From the NCBI GenBank assembly GCA_944326305.1, contig CALVDL010000005.1, forward strand, positions 62,001-126,000: a stretch of DNA of 64,000 nt. The letters run 5' to 3'. This document shows, piece by piece, positions 8,884 through 16,414 of the stretch (the first letter of the stretch is position 1; every line of letters starts with the position of its first letter). Under the pieces are notes generated by a model. It was given only the letters and a program-made list of their open reading frames with translations, had not been told where the DNA came from and did not search any database. The position numbers were made by a program, and so were the translations under genes. This DNA comes from an uncultured Bacteroidales bacterium. Lineage in GTDB: Bacteria; Bacteroidota; Bacteroidia; Bacteroidales; UBA932.

Positions 8884-10554
8884 TCAGAACTTGAAAGAAT
8901 CCTTCAGTGACACGGTCTTGTTGAATACCGGATGCCCCGGTGCAGAATCCGGGTCCTTGAAGAAGTACCCGACACGCTCGAACTGCACGGCTATGCCGGA
9001 TGCGTCCTCCAGGAGCGCCGGCTCCGCATAGCCTTTCCCGATTACGAGGGAGTCAGGATTGAGATACTCCTTGTAGTCCCTGCCCTCCGGGATGGAGCCC
9101 ATCTGCGGCTCTGTGAACAGCTTGTCGTATATCCTGAGTTCAAGTTCGCGGGCATGCATGACGGAAACCCAATGTATGGTGCCTTTGACAGAACGCCACT
9201 CCCCTGCGCCCGGCTTCGATGTCGGGTCGTATGTACAGCGGATCTCGGTGATGTTCCCGTCCGCGTCCTTTATCACTTCCTGGCATTTCACTATATAGGT
9301 GTATTTCAGTCGCACCTCCCCGTCAGGCTTCAGGCGGAAATATTTCTTCGGAGGCTCCTCCATGAAGTCGGCCCTCTCGATATATACCTCGCCGGTGAAT
9401 GGAACCTTGCGCGACGGGCCCTCAGGGTCAGCCGGATTCAGAGGCGCGTCAAACCACTCCACCTTGCCCGGCTCCCAGTTCGTCACAGTCAGTTTCACCG
9501 GATCCTGGACCACCATATAACGGTTCGAACGCTCGTTCAGGTCCTGGCGGGCGCACCACTCCAGGAGCTGGAGGTCAATCAGCTGCTCACGCTTGGCCAC
9601 CCCTACCTTTTCTGCGAACATGCGGATGCTCTCCGGAGTATAGCCCCTCCTCCTGATGCCGCAGATGGTCGGCATGCGCGGGTCATCCCACCCGCTCACG
9701 AAATGGTTCTTCACAAGCTCCAGAAGCTTGCGCTTGCTCATGACCGTATAGGTAAGGTTCAGCCTCGCAAACTCATACTGGTGTGAAGGGAATATGCCCA
9801 GCTTCTCTATGAACCAGTCATACAGAGGCCTGTGCACATCGAACTCGAGGGTGCATATCGAATGTGTTATATGTTCTATGCTGTCGCACTGGCCATGTGC
9901 ATAGTCGTACATCGGATATATGCACCATTTGTCGCCTGTACGATGATGGTGAGCATGTATAATCCTGTACATCAGAGGGTCGCGGAAAAGCATGTTCGGA
10001 TGGGCCATGTCTATCTTCGCCCTGAGGACCTTCTCCCCGTCGGCATATTTTCCGGCCTTCATCTCACGGAAAAGAGTCAGGTTCTCCTCGACGGAACGGT
10101 TGCGGTAAGGGCTGTCGACACCCGGTGTCTGCACCGTACCGCGTCCGGCGCGGATCTCCTCCTGGGTCTGGTCGTCTACATAGGCCAGCCCCTTCTTTAT
10201 CAGCTCCTCGGCCCATTCATACAGCTGGTCAAAGTAATCGGAGGCGTATCTCTCGTTCTCCCATTCGAAACCGAGCCACCTGATGTCCTCCTTGATAGAG
10301 TCGACGTATTCCGTGTCCTCCTTGACCGGGTTCGTGTCATCGAAACGGAGGTTGGTCTTTCCGCCGTATTTCTTCGCAAGGCCGAAATTCAGGCAGATAC
10401 TTTTCGCATGCCCTATGTGGAGGTATCCGTTAGGCTCCGGAGGGAACCGCGTCATTACGCTGCTGCATTTCCCTGACGCGAGGTCAGACTCTATGATTTC
10501 CTCGAGGAAATTGAGGTTCTTGCTCTCTGAGGACTCTTTATTTACTTCTTCCAT
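8884..10554 (-). CDS. glnS: Glutaminyl-tRNA synthetase
   Basis: A 556-residue class I aminoacyl-tRNA synthetase that charges tRNA-Gln with glutamine. The HIGH motif is intact at residues 46-49 (PNGYLHIGHAKS) and the KMSKS-equivalent is VMSKRKL. The anticodon-binding beta-barrels at the C-terminus are recognisable (WVSVMHARELELRIYDKLF, SLVIGKGYAEP). Length matches bacterial GlnRS. It is the first gene of an operon continuing with a membrane sensor, trkH and a recD-like helicase, preceded by a -7 box at 10578-10585. A direct GlnRS route implies the indirect GatCAB route is not needed for Gln. Confidence 0.97.
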   Translation of the reverse strand: MEEVNKESSESKNLNFLEEIIESDLASGKCSSVMTRFPPEPNGYLHIGHAKSICLNFGLAKKYGGKTNLRFDDTNPVKEDTEYVDSIKEDIRWLGFEWENERYASDYFDQLYEWAEELIKKGLAYVDDQTQEEIRAGRGTVQTPGVDSPYRNRSVEENLTLFREMKAGKYADGEKVLRAKIDMAHPNMLFRDPLMYRIIHAHHHRTGDKWCIYPMYDYAHGQCDSIEHITHSICTLEFDVHRPLYDWFIEKLGIFPSHQYEFARLNLTYTVMSKRKLLELVKNHFVSGWDDPRMPTICGIRRRGYTPESIRMFAEKVGVAKREQLIDLQLLEWCARQDLNERSNRYMVVQDPVKLTVTNWEPGKVEWFDAPLNPADPEGPSRKVPFTGEVYIERADFMEEPPKKYFRLKPDGEVRLKYTYIVKCQEVIKDADGNITEIRCTYDPTSKPGAGEWRSVKGTIHWVSVMHARELELRIYDKLFTEPQMGSIPEGRDYKEYLNPDSLVIGKGYAEPALLEDASGIAVQFERVGYFFKDPDSAPGHPVFNKTVSLKDSFKF

Positions 10555-10565
10555 AAGCGCTTCTG

Positions 10566-10586
10566 TTTTTCCGGTGGCAAAAGTAG
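10566..10586 (-). promoter_or_regulatory. glnS promoter -7 box with leader shared with the TonB receptor gene
   Basis: On the minus strand this reads CTACTTTTGCCACCGG followed by A5; TACTTTTG (10578-10585) fits the TAnnTTTG -7 box. The same 21 bases recur at 14812-14832 before the TonB-dependent receptor. No -33 TTTG is found at 19-21 nt. Confidence 0.55.
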
Positions 10587-10746
10587 TAAATTTTAGGAGA
10601 TTATCATTATCTGCAGCAAAAAACTGTCCCCGGACGGGACCCTTCTTTCATGGGAATACGTTTGGAGGGCGGCCCGAACGGCCACCCTCCTTGTTCATGG
10701 GAAACTGCTGTATGTCCCGCCACGTTTTTACAGAGCCGGAATCCGC

Positions 10747-11916
10747 CTATCTTGTCCAGGCAGTCCAGTCGTCGGATGAGGACACTGCGCCGGCACCGTT
10801 GACTGTGCCTACAAAACCATCAAGGATGGAGGCGATGGTGTCGTCGTTCCGGTTGCCGGCTGCGACGAAGGCGTCATTGTCATACGTGCCGCCGGAAACC
10901 AGGTTGGAAAGCTCCCCGGCTATGACGGAACTGCTGATAGATGAGTCCCCGTCCGCGAAAGAATCGGAAGTCTGGGTTGTTTCAAGGGTTATAGGAGTTG
11001 TCTTACCGCAGACGAGGGCATAGCTCATATTTACGAATGTGCCGGCGCGGAACTTGATGCCGACAGTCTTGTCAGTAGCATCCATTCCCACGAAAGTTGC
11101 GTATCTTATGGTAGGGTCCGAAACAGGCTCGGCTGACGCATCGTCACCGTTGTTGTCGCACTCCATAAGGCAGTCGCACCCGTCAACGGTCTGGTATGCC
11201 ACTATATATTCTGCCGTTCCGTTCCAGCCTTCCGTCCAGTCGAAAGAGTCATCCGTGCAGTCCTCCACGATGCAGTGGTCGATATTCACGGAGCCGCCGA
11301 AGAACTCGATTCCGTCATCGCTGCCATTGACGACATATACGTTGGAAATCGTAGTGCCGCTTCCGACGCCGTAAAGCGATATGCCGTTTGCCTCATGCTC
11401 TGAGTCGAGGGCATAGCCTGAATTCCTGATCTCCACATATTCGATTGTCCCGGAATTGTCGTCCTCAACATCCCCGCCATAGGAAGCGTTGCCGATCTCG
11501 GAGCTTCCGCTGCCGGCATTCGTGTGGGCGCGTCCGCAGATATGGAGCCCGCCCCATGCTCCCGCCTTCTGCTCCTCCGAGGTCATGACGATAGGAGAAG
11601 AGGCAGTACCGCTTGCGTTTATCTGTGCACCCTGCTCGATGAGGATGTAGATAATGTTGTCGTTGGCGGCGGCCGTAATAGTCGTGCCGGCTTCTATCGT
11701 GAGCGAGCCGGGAGCCTCTATCTGGAGGCTGGAAGTAAGGGTGTATTCTCCGGCACGGAGGGTGATATTGTCATTGTAGCGTCCTCCAAGAGTCGCCCCG
11801 GAGGTGAATTCGATATCCTCTACAGGATCTGAAGAGTCGTCATCTTTCTGGCATGAGGCCAATGCCGCCATGCACAGTGCAGCCAATGCTGACAAGAAGA
11901 ATTTTACTGTTTTCAT
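10747..11916 (-). CDS. Surface lipoprotein with predicted right-handed beta-helix
   Basis: The 389-residue product has a type II signal peptide with lipobox LAALASCQ (Cys about 23), followed by an acidic DDDSSDP linker of the kind that favours surface export in Bacteroidetes. The body is rich in short beta-strands and turns (SLTIEAGTTI, GSVNIDHCIVEDCTDDSF, TTISNVYVVNGSDDGIEFF), typical of a parallel beta-helix. It lies 86 nt after a TonB-dependent receptor and is probably its co-transcribed partner. It is unlike SusD. The substrate is not evident. It could bind a ligand or act as a polysaccharide-active protein; no catalytic residues can be assigned from sequence alone. Confidence 0.75.
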   Translation of the reverse strand: MKTVKFFLSALAALCMAALASCQKDDDSSDPVEDIEFTSGATLGGRYNDNITLRAGEYTLTSSLQIEAPGSLTIEAGTTITAAANDNIIYILIEQGAQINASGTASSPIVMTSEEQKAGAWGGLHICGRAHTNAGSGSSEIGNASYGGDVEDDNSGTIEYVEIRNSGYALDSEHEANGISLYGVGSGTTISNVYVVNGSDDGIEFFGGSVNIDHCIVEDCTDDSFDWTEGWNGTAEYIVAYQTVDGCDCLMECDNNGDDASAEPVSDPTIRYATFVGMDATDKTVGIKFRAGTFVNMSYALVCGKTTPITLETTQTSDSFADGDSSISSSVIAGELSNLVSGGTYDNDAFVAAGNRNDDTIASILDGFVGTVNGAGAVSSSDDWTAWTR

Positions 11917-12002
11917 ACTTAAAAATTTGGTGTTGTTTCTGTTTTGTTACCTGTGCCGTGTTCCGTGCCGCGCAGCTGCGGCGGGAAGGCCCTGTGCCGG
12001 AA

Positions 12003-14792
12003 TCACAATGAATAGCTGAATCCTATCTCGAATCCCGGGCCCGTCCTCCACTGCTCGACGTCCACCGTCCTTCCCGCATCAGGTATCTCCTGCCTGAACC
12101 TTATGGTGGAATTGAGCATGTTCTTGAAGGAAAGGCTTACGGTAAAATGCTCATTGAACCTGTACGACCCTGCAAAATCGAGCGTATGCACCGGCATCTG
12201 CTTCACGTCCCCGAGCCCCATTATGCCCACGGCGTGGATCCTCGGTCCCTGCAGGCTGTAGAGGATGCTGAGGTTGAGGCCGTCACCGTTCCTGAATTCA
12301 GGGGTGTAGGTAAGGTCAGCGTTGGCGAGGTACGGGGATGCCCCCTGGAGGGACCTCTGCGGGTTGGTATAGACACCGCCCTCCGGAAGGATCACATTGG
12401 TGTACATGTACGATGCGTTGGCATTGAATACAAGGTCCCTGACTATCTGCTTGCGGAACTCCGCCTCAAGACCCGCAGCCACACCGTTGTCCGCATTCTG
12501 GAAGGAATGCTCGGTGGCGCCGCCCGAAAGCCTCTGGGTACGCTCGATAGGGTTGTCAAGGTATTTGAAATATGCCGTTACGGCGAACATGTCGGTATTC
12601 TCCCTTGCGAAGAACTCGTATTTCAGGTCCACATTGTAGTTGTACCCGTTCTGCAGTTCGTCATTACCGCGGACCTGCGCGCCTCCGAAGCTCTCCTGGT
12701 ACAGGAACGGGGCCATTTCCACGAACGAAGGCCTGGTGACGGTCCGGGAGAGGGAGAGCCTGAACATGCTCCTGTCCGTAAAGTCGTATTTGAGGTTTAT
12801 CGCCGGAAAGAGGTCAAAGGCATCAAGGTTTCTTGTAAGGTCCTCTACATCATCGTTGTAGTCCACACTCTGACGGCTGGCCTCGAACCGGAGCCCGGCA
12901 TTGAGCGACCACTTGTCCGCCAGCCTGACATCGGTCTCCACGAAGGCTGCGCCGATAAGGCTCCCGGCATCGTACCTGTCCCTGTTGGACTGTGAACGTG
13001 TGATGCTTATGAGACCGCTCTGGATGTTGGCAAAGTTCAGATAGCTGTCCATGCCGAACCTGTCCTCGTAAAGGAAGGTCCCGTCCAGTCCGTCTATGTC
13101 ATAATAGAACCTGGTGGTCCGGAATTTTCTGGTCTTGTCCTTGGCCGTCAGGCCGAAACGCAGCCTGTCCTCGTCGTTTATCTTCCACGTGGCCTTGATG
13201 TCCGCGACAAGTTCGTTCTCGGCAAGCCTGCCGAAATACCTCTGTGTCTCCTGCTGGTTCAGGTCGAAGAAATGCAGCGACCCGTCATCACCCCTGCTGA
13301 ACATCACCTGCCTGCGGTCCGGCTCGTCACTGGACGTGAGCGAATATGAAGCGCCCCAGTCCACGTCCCAGCCGTCAAGTTCATGATGGCCGGAGAGCTG
13401 GTAATTCTGGAGCATATAGAAGTGCGACACCTGGTTTATGCCCACAAGGTCATACCCCTCATGCAGGTCCTGGCCCTGCCTGTCGAGAAAGGTGTCGGAG
13501 GCGTTACGTGCGAAGAATGCTGTAAGCCCGATGTTGTCATGCTCGCGCAGGGTGTAGTCCACATCTACGAGGGCCGCGATGTCGAGCTTGCGGGCATAGC
13601 TGTCATACAGGTAGTTGCTCTGCATCTGCCCCTCCGAACTGGCCTCATAGGTCCTGTAGAAGGCGTCCGACCTGGTCTCCTGCCCGGACTTTATGCTTGC
13701 GGAGGTGAGGACGCTGAGGGTCTGGCCCCCGACCTTGAAATTCCTGCCCCAGCCGATTCCACCGTTGAGGTCCGGGAGCACAGGAGTGCGTGAAACCTGG
13801 AAAGAGGTCCCGAAAATATCACGGCTCCTGGAATAGTCCGCGAAGCCGCCGTATGAGATATTCTCCGCAGTCCTGTCGAGCCTCGGGGTTGAAAAGAGGG
13901 ATTTACCGTCCATCCTGAACGCCGGACCAGAAAGCGTATGGAAATATCCGCCCGTGGAGAACGACACATTGAAGAAGTTGTCACCCTGCCCCTCTTTCGT
14001 GCTTATATCCACGTGGGCACCGGAATAATCCGCGAATGAACTGACCTCGTAAACCTTGCTCACAGTGATATTCTGAATGGTGGATGCGGGGAATATGTCC
14101 AGTGGTATGAGCTTGTTGTCAGGATTCGGCGATGCTATCGGAAGACCGTTCAGGGTGGTTGTGCTGTACCTGTCGCCCAGACCGCGGACAATCAGCTGGC
14201 CTGCACTGGCTATGGAGATTCCGGAAAGCTTGGCGACACTCTCCTGCGCATTGGATATGCCTTTGATGCTCATCTCCTTGGCGCCCATGTTCTCTATCGC
14301 AAACCCGGAATGTATACGTTCATTCTGGAGTGCCTGGAGGGATTCGAGGTTCTTCCTTGCGGTCACCACCGCATCCGCAAGAGCCTGGCTGTCCGGGGCC
14401 ATATATATCATCAGGCCGCTGTCTGTCATGGAGATGGAAGTGTCTTCCGATGCACGGACAGTACCTGTGCCGTCGGGATTCACTGTCACGGTAAGATTCA
14501 CAGTGAGATATCCGATATAAGAAACGGAGAGGCTGTGTGTACCCTCCGGAAGCGCCAGCACATAAGACCCGTCCACATCTGTCACGGTACCCTCAGTGGT
14601 ACCTTCTATAATGATGCCGGCTCCTATCAGGGGCTCCCCTGTGACCATGTCTGTCACCACTCCCCTGAGTCCGTCCTGCAATGCCGGGACAATCCCGGAA
14701 GACTCCTGTCTGTCCGTGTCCGAGGCCATCACGCCTGCCGGAAATAAAGACAATGCCGCTGCAACTGCAGCAATACAACGTCTGCTTATCAT
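12003..14792 (-). CDS. TonB-dependent receptor with carboxypeptidase-like N-terminal domain
   Basis: A 929-residue outer-membrane receptor. After a signal peptide comes a CarboxypepD_reg-like beta-sandwich (about residues 42-120: GVVTDMVTGEPLIGAGIII..GTVTDVDGSYVLALPEG). A plug domain follows with IVRGLGDRYSTTTLNGLPI, then a 22-strand barrel whose end, FEIGFSYSL, has the usual terminal aromatic pattern. The family imports large or scarce substrates using TonB energy. There is no SusD gene. The downstream beta-helix lipoprotein probably forms the lid or binding partner instead. A -7 box at 14824-14831 serves this two-gene unit. The substrate cannot be read from the sequence. Confidence 0.92.
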   Translation of the reverse strand: MISRRCIAAVAAALSLFPAGVMASDTDRQESSGIVPALQDGLRGVVTDMVTGEPLIGAGIIIEGTTEGTVTDVDGSYVLALPEGTHSLSVSYIGYLTVNLTVTVNPDGTGTVRASEDTSISMTDSGLMIYMAPDSQALADAVVTARKNLESLQALQNERIHSGFAIENMGAKEMSIKGISNAQESVAKLSGISIASAGQLIVRGLGDRYSTTTLNGLPIASPNPDNKLIPLDIFPASTIQNITVSKVYEVSSFADYSGAHVDISTKEGQGDNFFNVSFSTGGYFHTLSGPAFRMDGKSLFSTPRLDRTAENISYGGFADYSRSRDIFGTSFQVSRTPVLPDLNGGIGWGRNFKVGGQTLSVLTSASIKSGQETRSDAFYRTYEASSEGQMQSNYLYDSYARKLDIAALVDVDYTLREHDNIGLTAFFARNASDTFLDRQGQDLHEGYDLVGINQVSHFYMLQNYQLSGHHELDGWDVDWGASYSLTSSDEPDRRQVMFSRGDDGSLHFFDLNQQETQRYFGRLAENELVADIKATWKINDEDRLRFGLTAKDKTRKFRTTRFYYDIDGLDGTFLYEDRFGMDSYLNFANIQSGLISITRSQSNRDRYDAGSLIGAAFVETDVRLADKWSLNAGLRFEASRQSVDYNDDVEDLTRNLDAFDLFPAINLKYDFTDRSMFRLSLSRTVTRPSFVEMAPFLYQESFGGAQVRGNDELQNGYNYNVDLKYEFFARENTDMFAVTAYFKYLDNPIERTQRLSGGATEHSFQNADNGVAAGLEAEFRKQIVRDLVFNANASYMYTNVILPEGGVYTNPQRSLQGASPYLANADLTYTPEFRNGDGLNLSILYSLQGPRIHAVGIMGLGDVKQMPVHTLDFAGSYRFNEHFTVSLSFKNMLNSTIRFRQEIPDAGRTVDVEQWRTGPGFEIGFSYSL

Positions 14793-14811
14793 ACTTGTTC
14801 CTTTTCACTAT

Positions 14812-14832
14812 TTTTTCCGGTGGCAAAAGTAG
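14812..14832 (-). promoter_or_regulatory. Promoter -7 box and leader of the TonB receptor operon
   Basis: The minus strand has TACTTTTG (14824-14831), a TAnnTTTG -7 box. A start site would lie about 6 nt downstream and leave a leader of roughly 25 nt. The 21-nt segment is identical to the one before glnS (10566-10586). Confidence 0.55.
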
Positions 14833-15725
14833 ACAGCTGTAGTGAAAGCGGTTTTAACGTTTTTTCACAAATTTATTAAATAAGGTTACAGTATGATTAC
14901 AGAAGCCCGGATTATGTAACAAAAAATTCAGGAACAGCCTTGGGCGGCTGTTCATCATTTCACAGGAACTCCTTAGAGGGCCTTTCCGGAAAACATTAAC
15001 TTCCAATACGTTATAAAGACAGAACAACTGCAGGTGTGCAGCCCCACCTGTCAGAAAATTCCCCTTTCCACAGTCCCACTCCTGACACCAGGCCCATCCC
15101 CGGTACCGCAGCAAACCGTTTCATGACAACTCTGAACCCTGAAGCATGCCTCTCTCCCATAACGACCCGACTGACAACACCTTGCAAAAAGACACCCTGC
15201 TCCAGACCCCTCCTGAATACGGTCTGAAGCAGGGCATCATTTTACGACCCAATAACAATCAACTAATTACAAAGCGCCACCCTGCGCCAGGGTTCCGCCA
15301 CTCCCCTCCCCGGATGACCTCCTCCCGATGTCGGAAAGGATACACCGCCAGTGCGGTCATACAAACAACTGCAGGGAATCAATTCCCGGAAGCAGATTTT
15401 ACCGCGCATGGCAGATTCCGCAGAATGTGCCCCGCAGGCACACAGGAAGACGATTCTCCCGACATGGCCTTGCGCGGTCCCTGCCTCTACCCACGCACCG
15501 CGCAACCCCATTCTCACAAAACCGCCCACAGACGAACTCCCAGGGCACTTTTCACATCTTTAATGGTGCGCGGTAAAATATGTTTTTACATTATGACAAC
15601 GCCCGCCCGGCTGATAAAACCGGCCTGGCGGATTCAGGGAAAGTCATTCCGAATCTTCATCCAGCCCGAAAAACAGGTCCGGACACTCTCTGGCCATTTG
15701 CGGATTATTAACCGCATCGGCAAAA

Positions 15726-15821
15726 TGCCGGCGGTTCCATGATGAAAATACGGGACTTTACCTGTTCGGGGACAACTACATAATCGACGAGCTTGTCAGG
15801 GAATACCAGGGATAAAGTTTT
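15726..15821 (+). repeat. 96-bp direct repeat, copy 1 (3' end of a lost gene)
   Basis: Begins TGCCGGCGGTTCCATGATG and ends ATAAAGTTTT. It matches 16255-16350 over 96 bases without indels at 90 positions. On the plus strand it reads as a C-terminal peptide (RFHDENTGLYLFGD..IIDELVREYQG, then TAA). Five of six differences between copies are synonymous in that frame, which points to a former coding sequence. I do not recognise the family. Confidence 0.8.
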
Positions 15822-15869
15822 ACAAAATACTCGTTCGGGCATATCACGTTTATGTTGTTCTTTCCCGTT

Positions 15870-15898
15870 GTTCCGGCGGATTTGAAATCCGCCGGAAC
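15870..15898. repeat. REP-like palindrome, copy 1
   Basis: A perfect inverted repeat with 13-nt arms: GTTCCGGCGGATT and AATCCGCCGGAAC around TGA. An identical 29-mer is at 16377-16405. It is GC-rich, extragenic and repeated, like REP elements. Confidence 0.8.
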
Positions 15899-15914
15899 GG
15901 AGGTAAACGGTGTT

Positions 15915-15927
15915 GCACACCTGCAGT
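15915..15927 (-). repeat. GCACACCTGCAGT motif copy
   Basis: GCACACCTGCAGT occurs here and at 16001-16013. The reverse form, CTGCAGGTGTGC or its 9-base core CAGGTGTGC, occurs at 15028-15039, 16058-16066 and 16144-16152. Five copies fall in 1.1 kb of non-coding sequence. Confidence 0.5.
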
Positions 15928-16000
15928 TGGCGATTTTTCGAAAAGAATTGGATACCAGTGCGTTACAGATTGAAGTCAATCACAGGTGTAACATTTTCCG

Positions 16001-16013
16001 GCACACCTGCAGT
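16001..16013 (-). repeat. GCACACCTGCAGT motif copy
   Basis: Exact second copy of the 13-mer at 15915-15927, lying between the first and second palindromes. Confidence 0.5.
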
Positions 16014-16156
16014 AGCAGAATGGCTTTCTACGGCCTTTAAAGGCATATCCGTTACTCCAGGTGTGCTCAAGGATGTACTACCTGCGGTACGGACATCTTT
16101 GTAATAATGTAATTATCAGATATTTGCTTCTTACCTTTAATTCCAGGTGTGCAGAT

Positions 16157-16181
16157 GTCGGCGGATTGCAAATCCGCCGGA
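16157..16181. repeat. REP-like palindrome, variant copy 2
   Basis: Arms CGGCGGATT (16159-16167) and AATCCGCCG (16171-16179) surround GCA. It is a shorter variant of the 29-mer palindromes on either side, with TGCAAA in place of TTGAAA in the middle. Confidence 0.7.
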
Positions 16182-16214
16182 ACTGGGTACAACCGGAGTA
16201 ACGGTCTATATTTG

Positions 16215-16249
16215 TTATGCCATACAAACATAATGTTTATATAGCATAA
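16215..16249. repeat. AT-rich 17-bp inverted repeat
   Basis: TTATGCCATACAAACAT and ATGTTTATATAGCATAA are separated by one base and pair over 17 positions with two mismatches. It lies 5 nt before the second direct-repeat copy and overlaps no gene. Confidence 0.6.
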
Positions 16250-16254
16250 TAACC

Positions 16255-16350
16255 TGCCGGCGGTTCCATGATGAAAATACAGGCCTCTACCTGTTCGGGG
16301 ACAATTACATAATCGACGAACTTGTCAGGGAATACCAGAGATAAAGTTTT
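16255..16350 (+). repeat. 96-bp direct repeat, copy 2
   Basis: Second copy of 15726-15821, followed 26 nt later by the third palindrome, as copy 1 is followed by the first palindrome. The unit repeat plus palindrome therefore appears to be duplicated as a module. The encoded peptide end differs only in the last residue (QR instead of QG). Confidence 0.8.
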
Positions 16351-16376
16351 GCGCACGGTCATGCTGAACATGACTC

Positions 16377-16405
16377 GTTCCGGCGGATTTGAAATCCGCC
16401 GGAAC
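16377..16405. repeat. REP-like palindrome, copy 3
   Basis: Identical to the 29-mer at 15870-15898. It lies 9 nt beyond the stop codon of the last fimbrial gene (minus strand, stop at 16415), so its hairpin could also serve as a transcript end. Confidence 0.8.
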
Positions 16406-16414
16406 AGGGAATAA

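Larger units (their letters stand above)
14833..16414. other. Gene-poor island with repeats and coding remnants (1.6 kb)
   Basis: No convincing gene lies here. Small open frames on both strands have no recognisable family and poor codon quality. The first 0.9 kb holds a short hairpin at 14933-14952 and an inverted 12-mer TTTTACCGCGCA at 15397-15408 and 15567-15578. A minus-strand fragment (about 15648-15740) reads like a real protein end (residues NNPQMARECPDLFFGLDEDSE then stop) but has in-frame stops upstream. The last 0.7 kb carries the two 96-bp direct repeats, three GC-rich palindromes and an AT-rich hairpin listed separately. It looks like a decayed recombination or insertion zone downstream of the fimbrial operon. 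Confidence 0.6.

Noticed and set aside
10664..10690. Hairpin GGAGGGCGGCC..GGCCACCCTCC as terminator of the beta-helix lipoprotein gene
   Set aside because: The stem is good, but no T run follows on the minus strand, so I did not call it a terminator.
15146..15742. 198-codon plus-strand frame in the repeat island
   Set aside because: Low-quality composition (Pro/His/Arg/Thr-rich), no domain and no promoter; treated as non-coding.
15720..16414. CRISPR array considered for the repeated palindromes
   Set aside because: Only three unevenly spaced copies, with no uniform spacers and no cas genes nearby.
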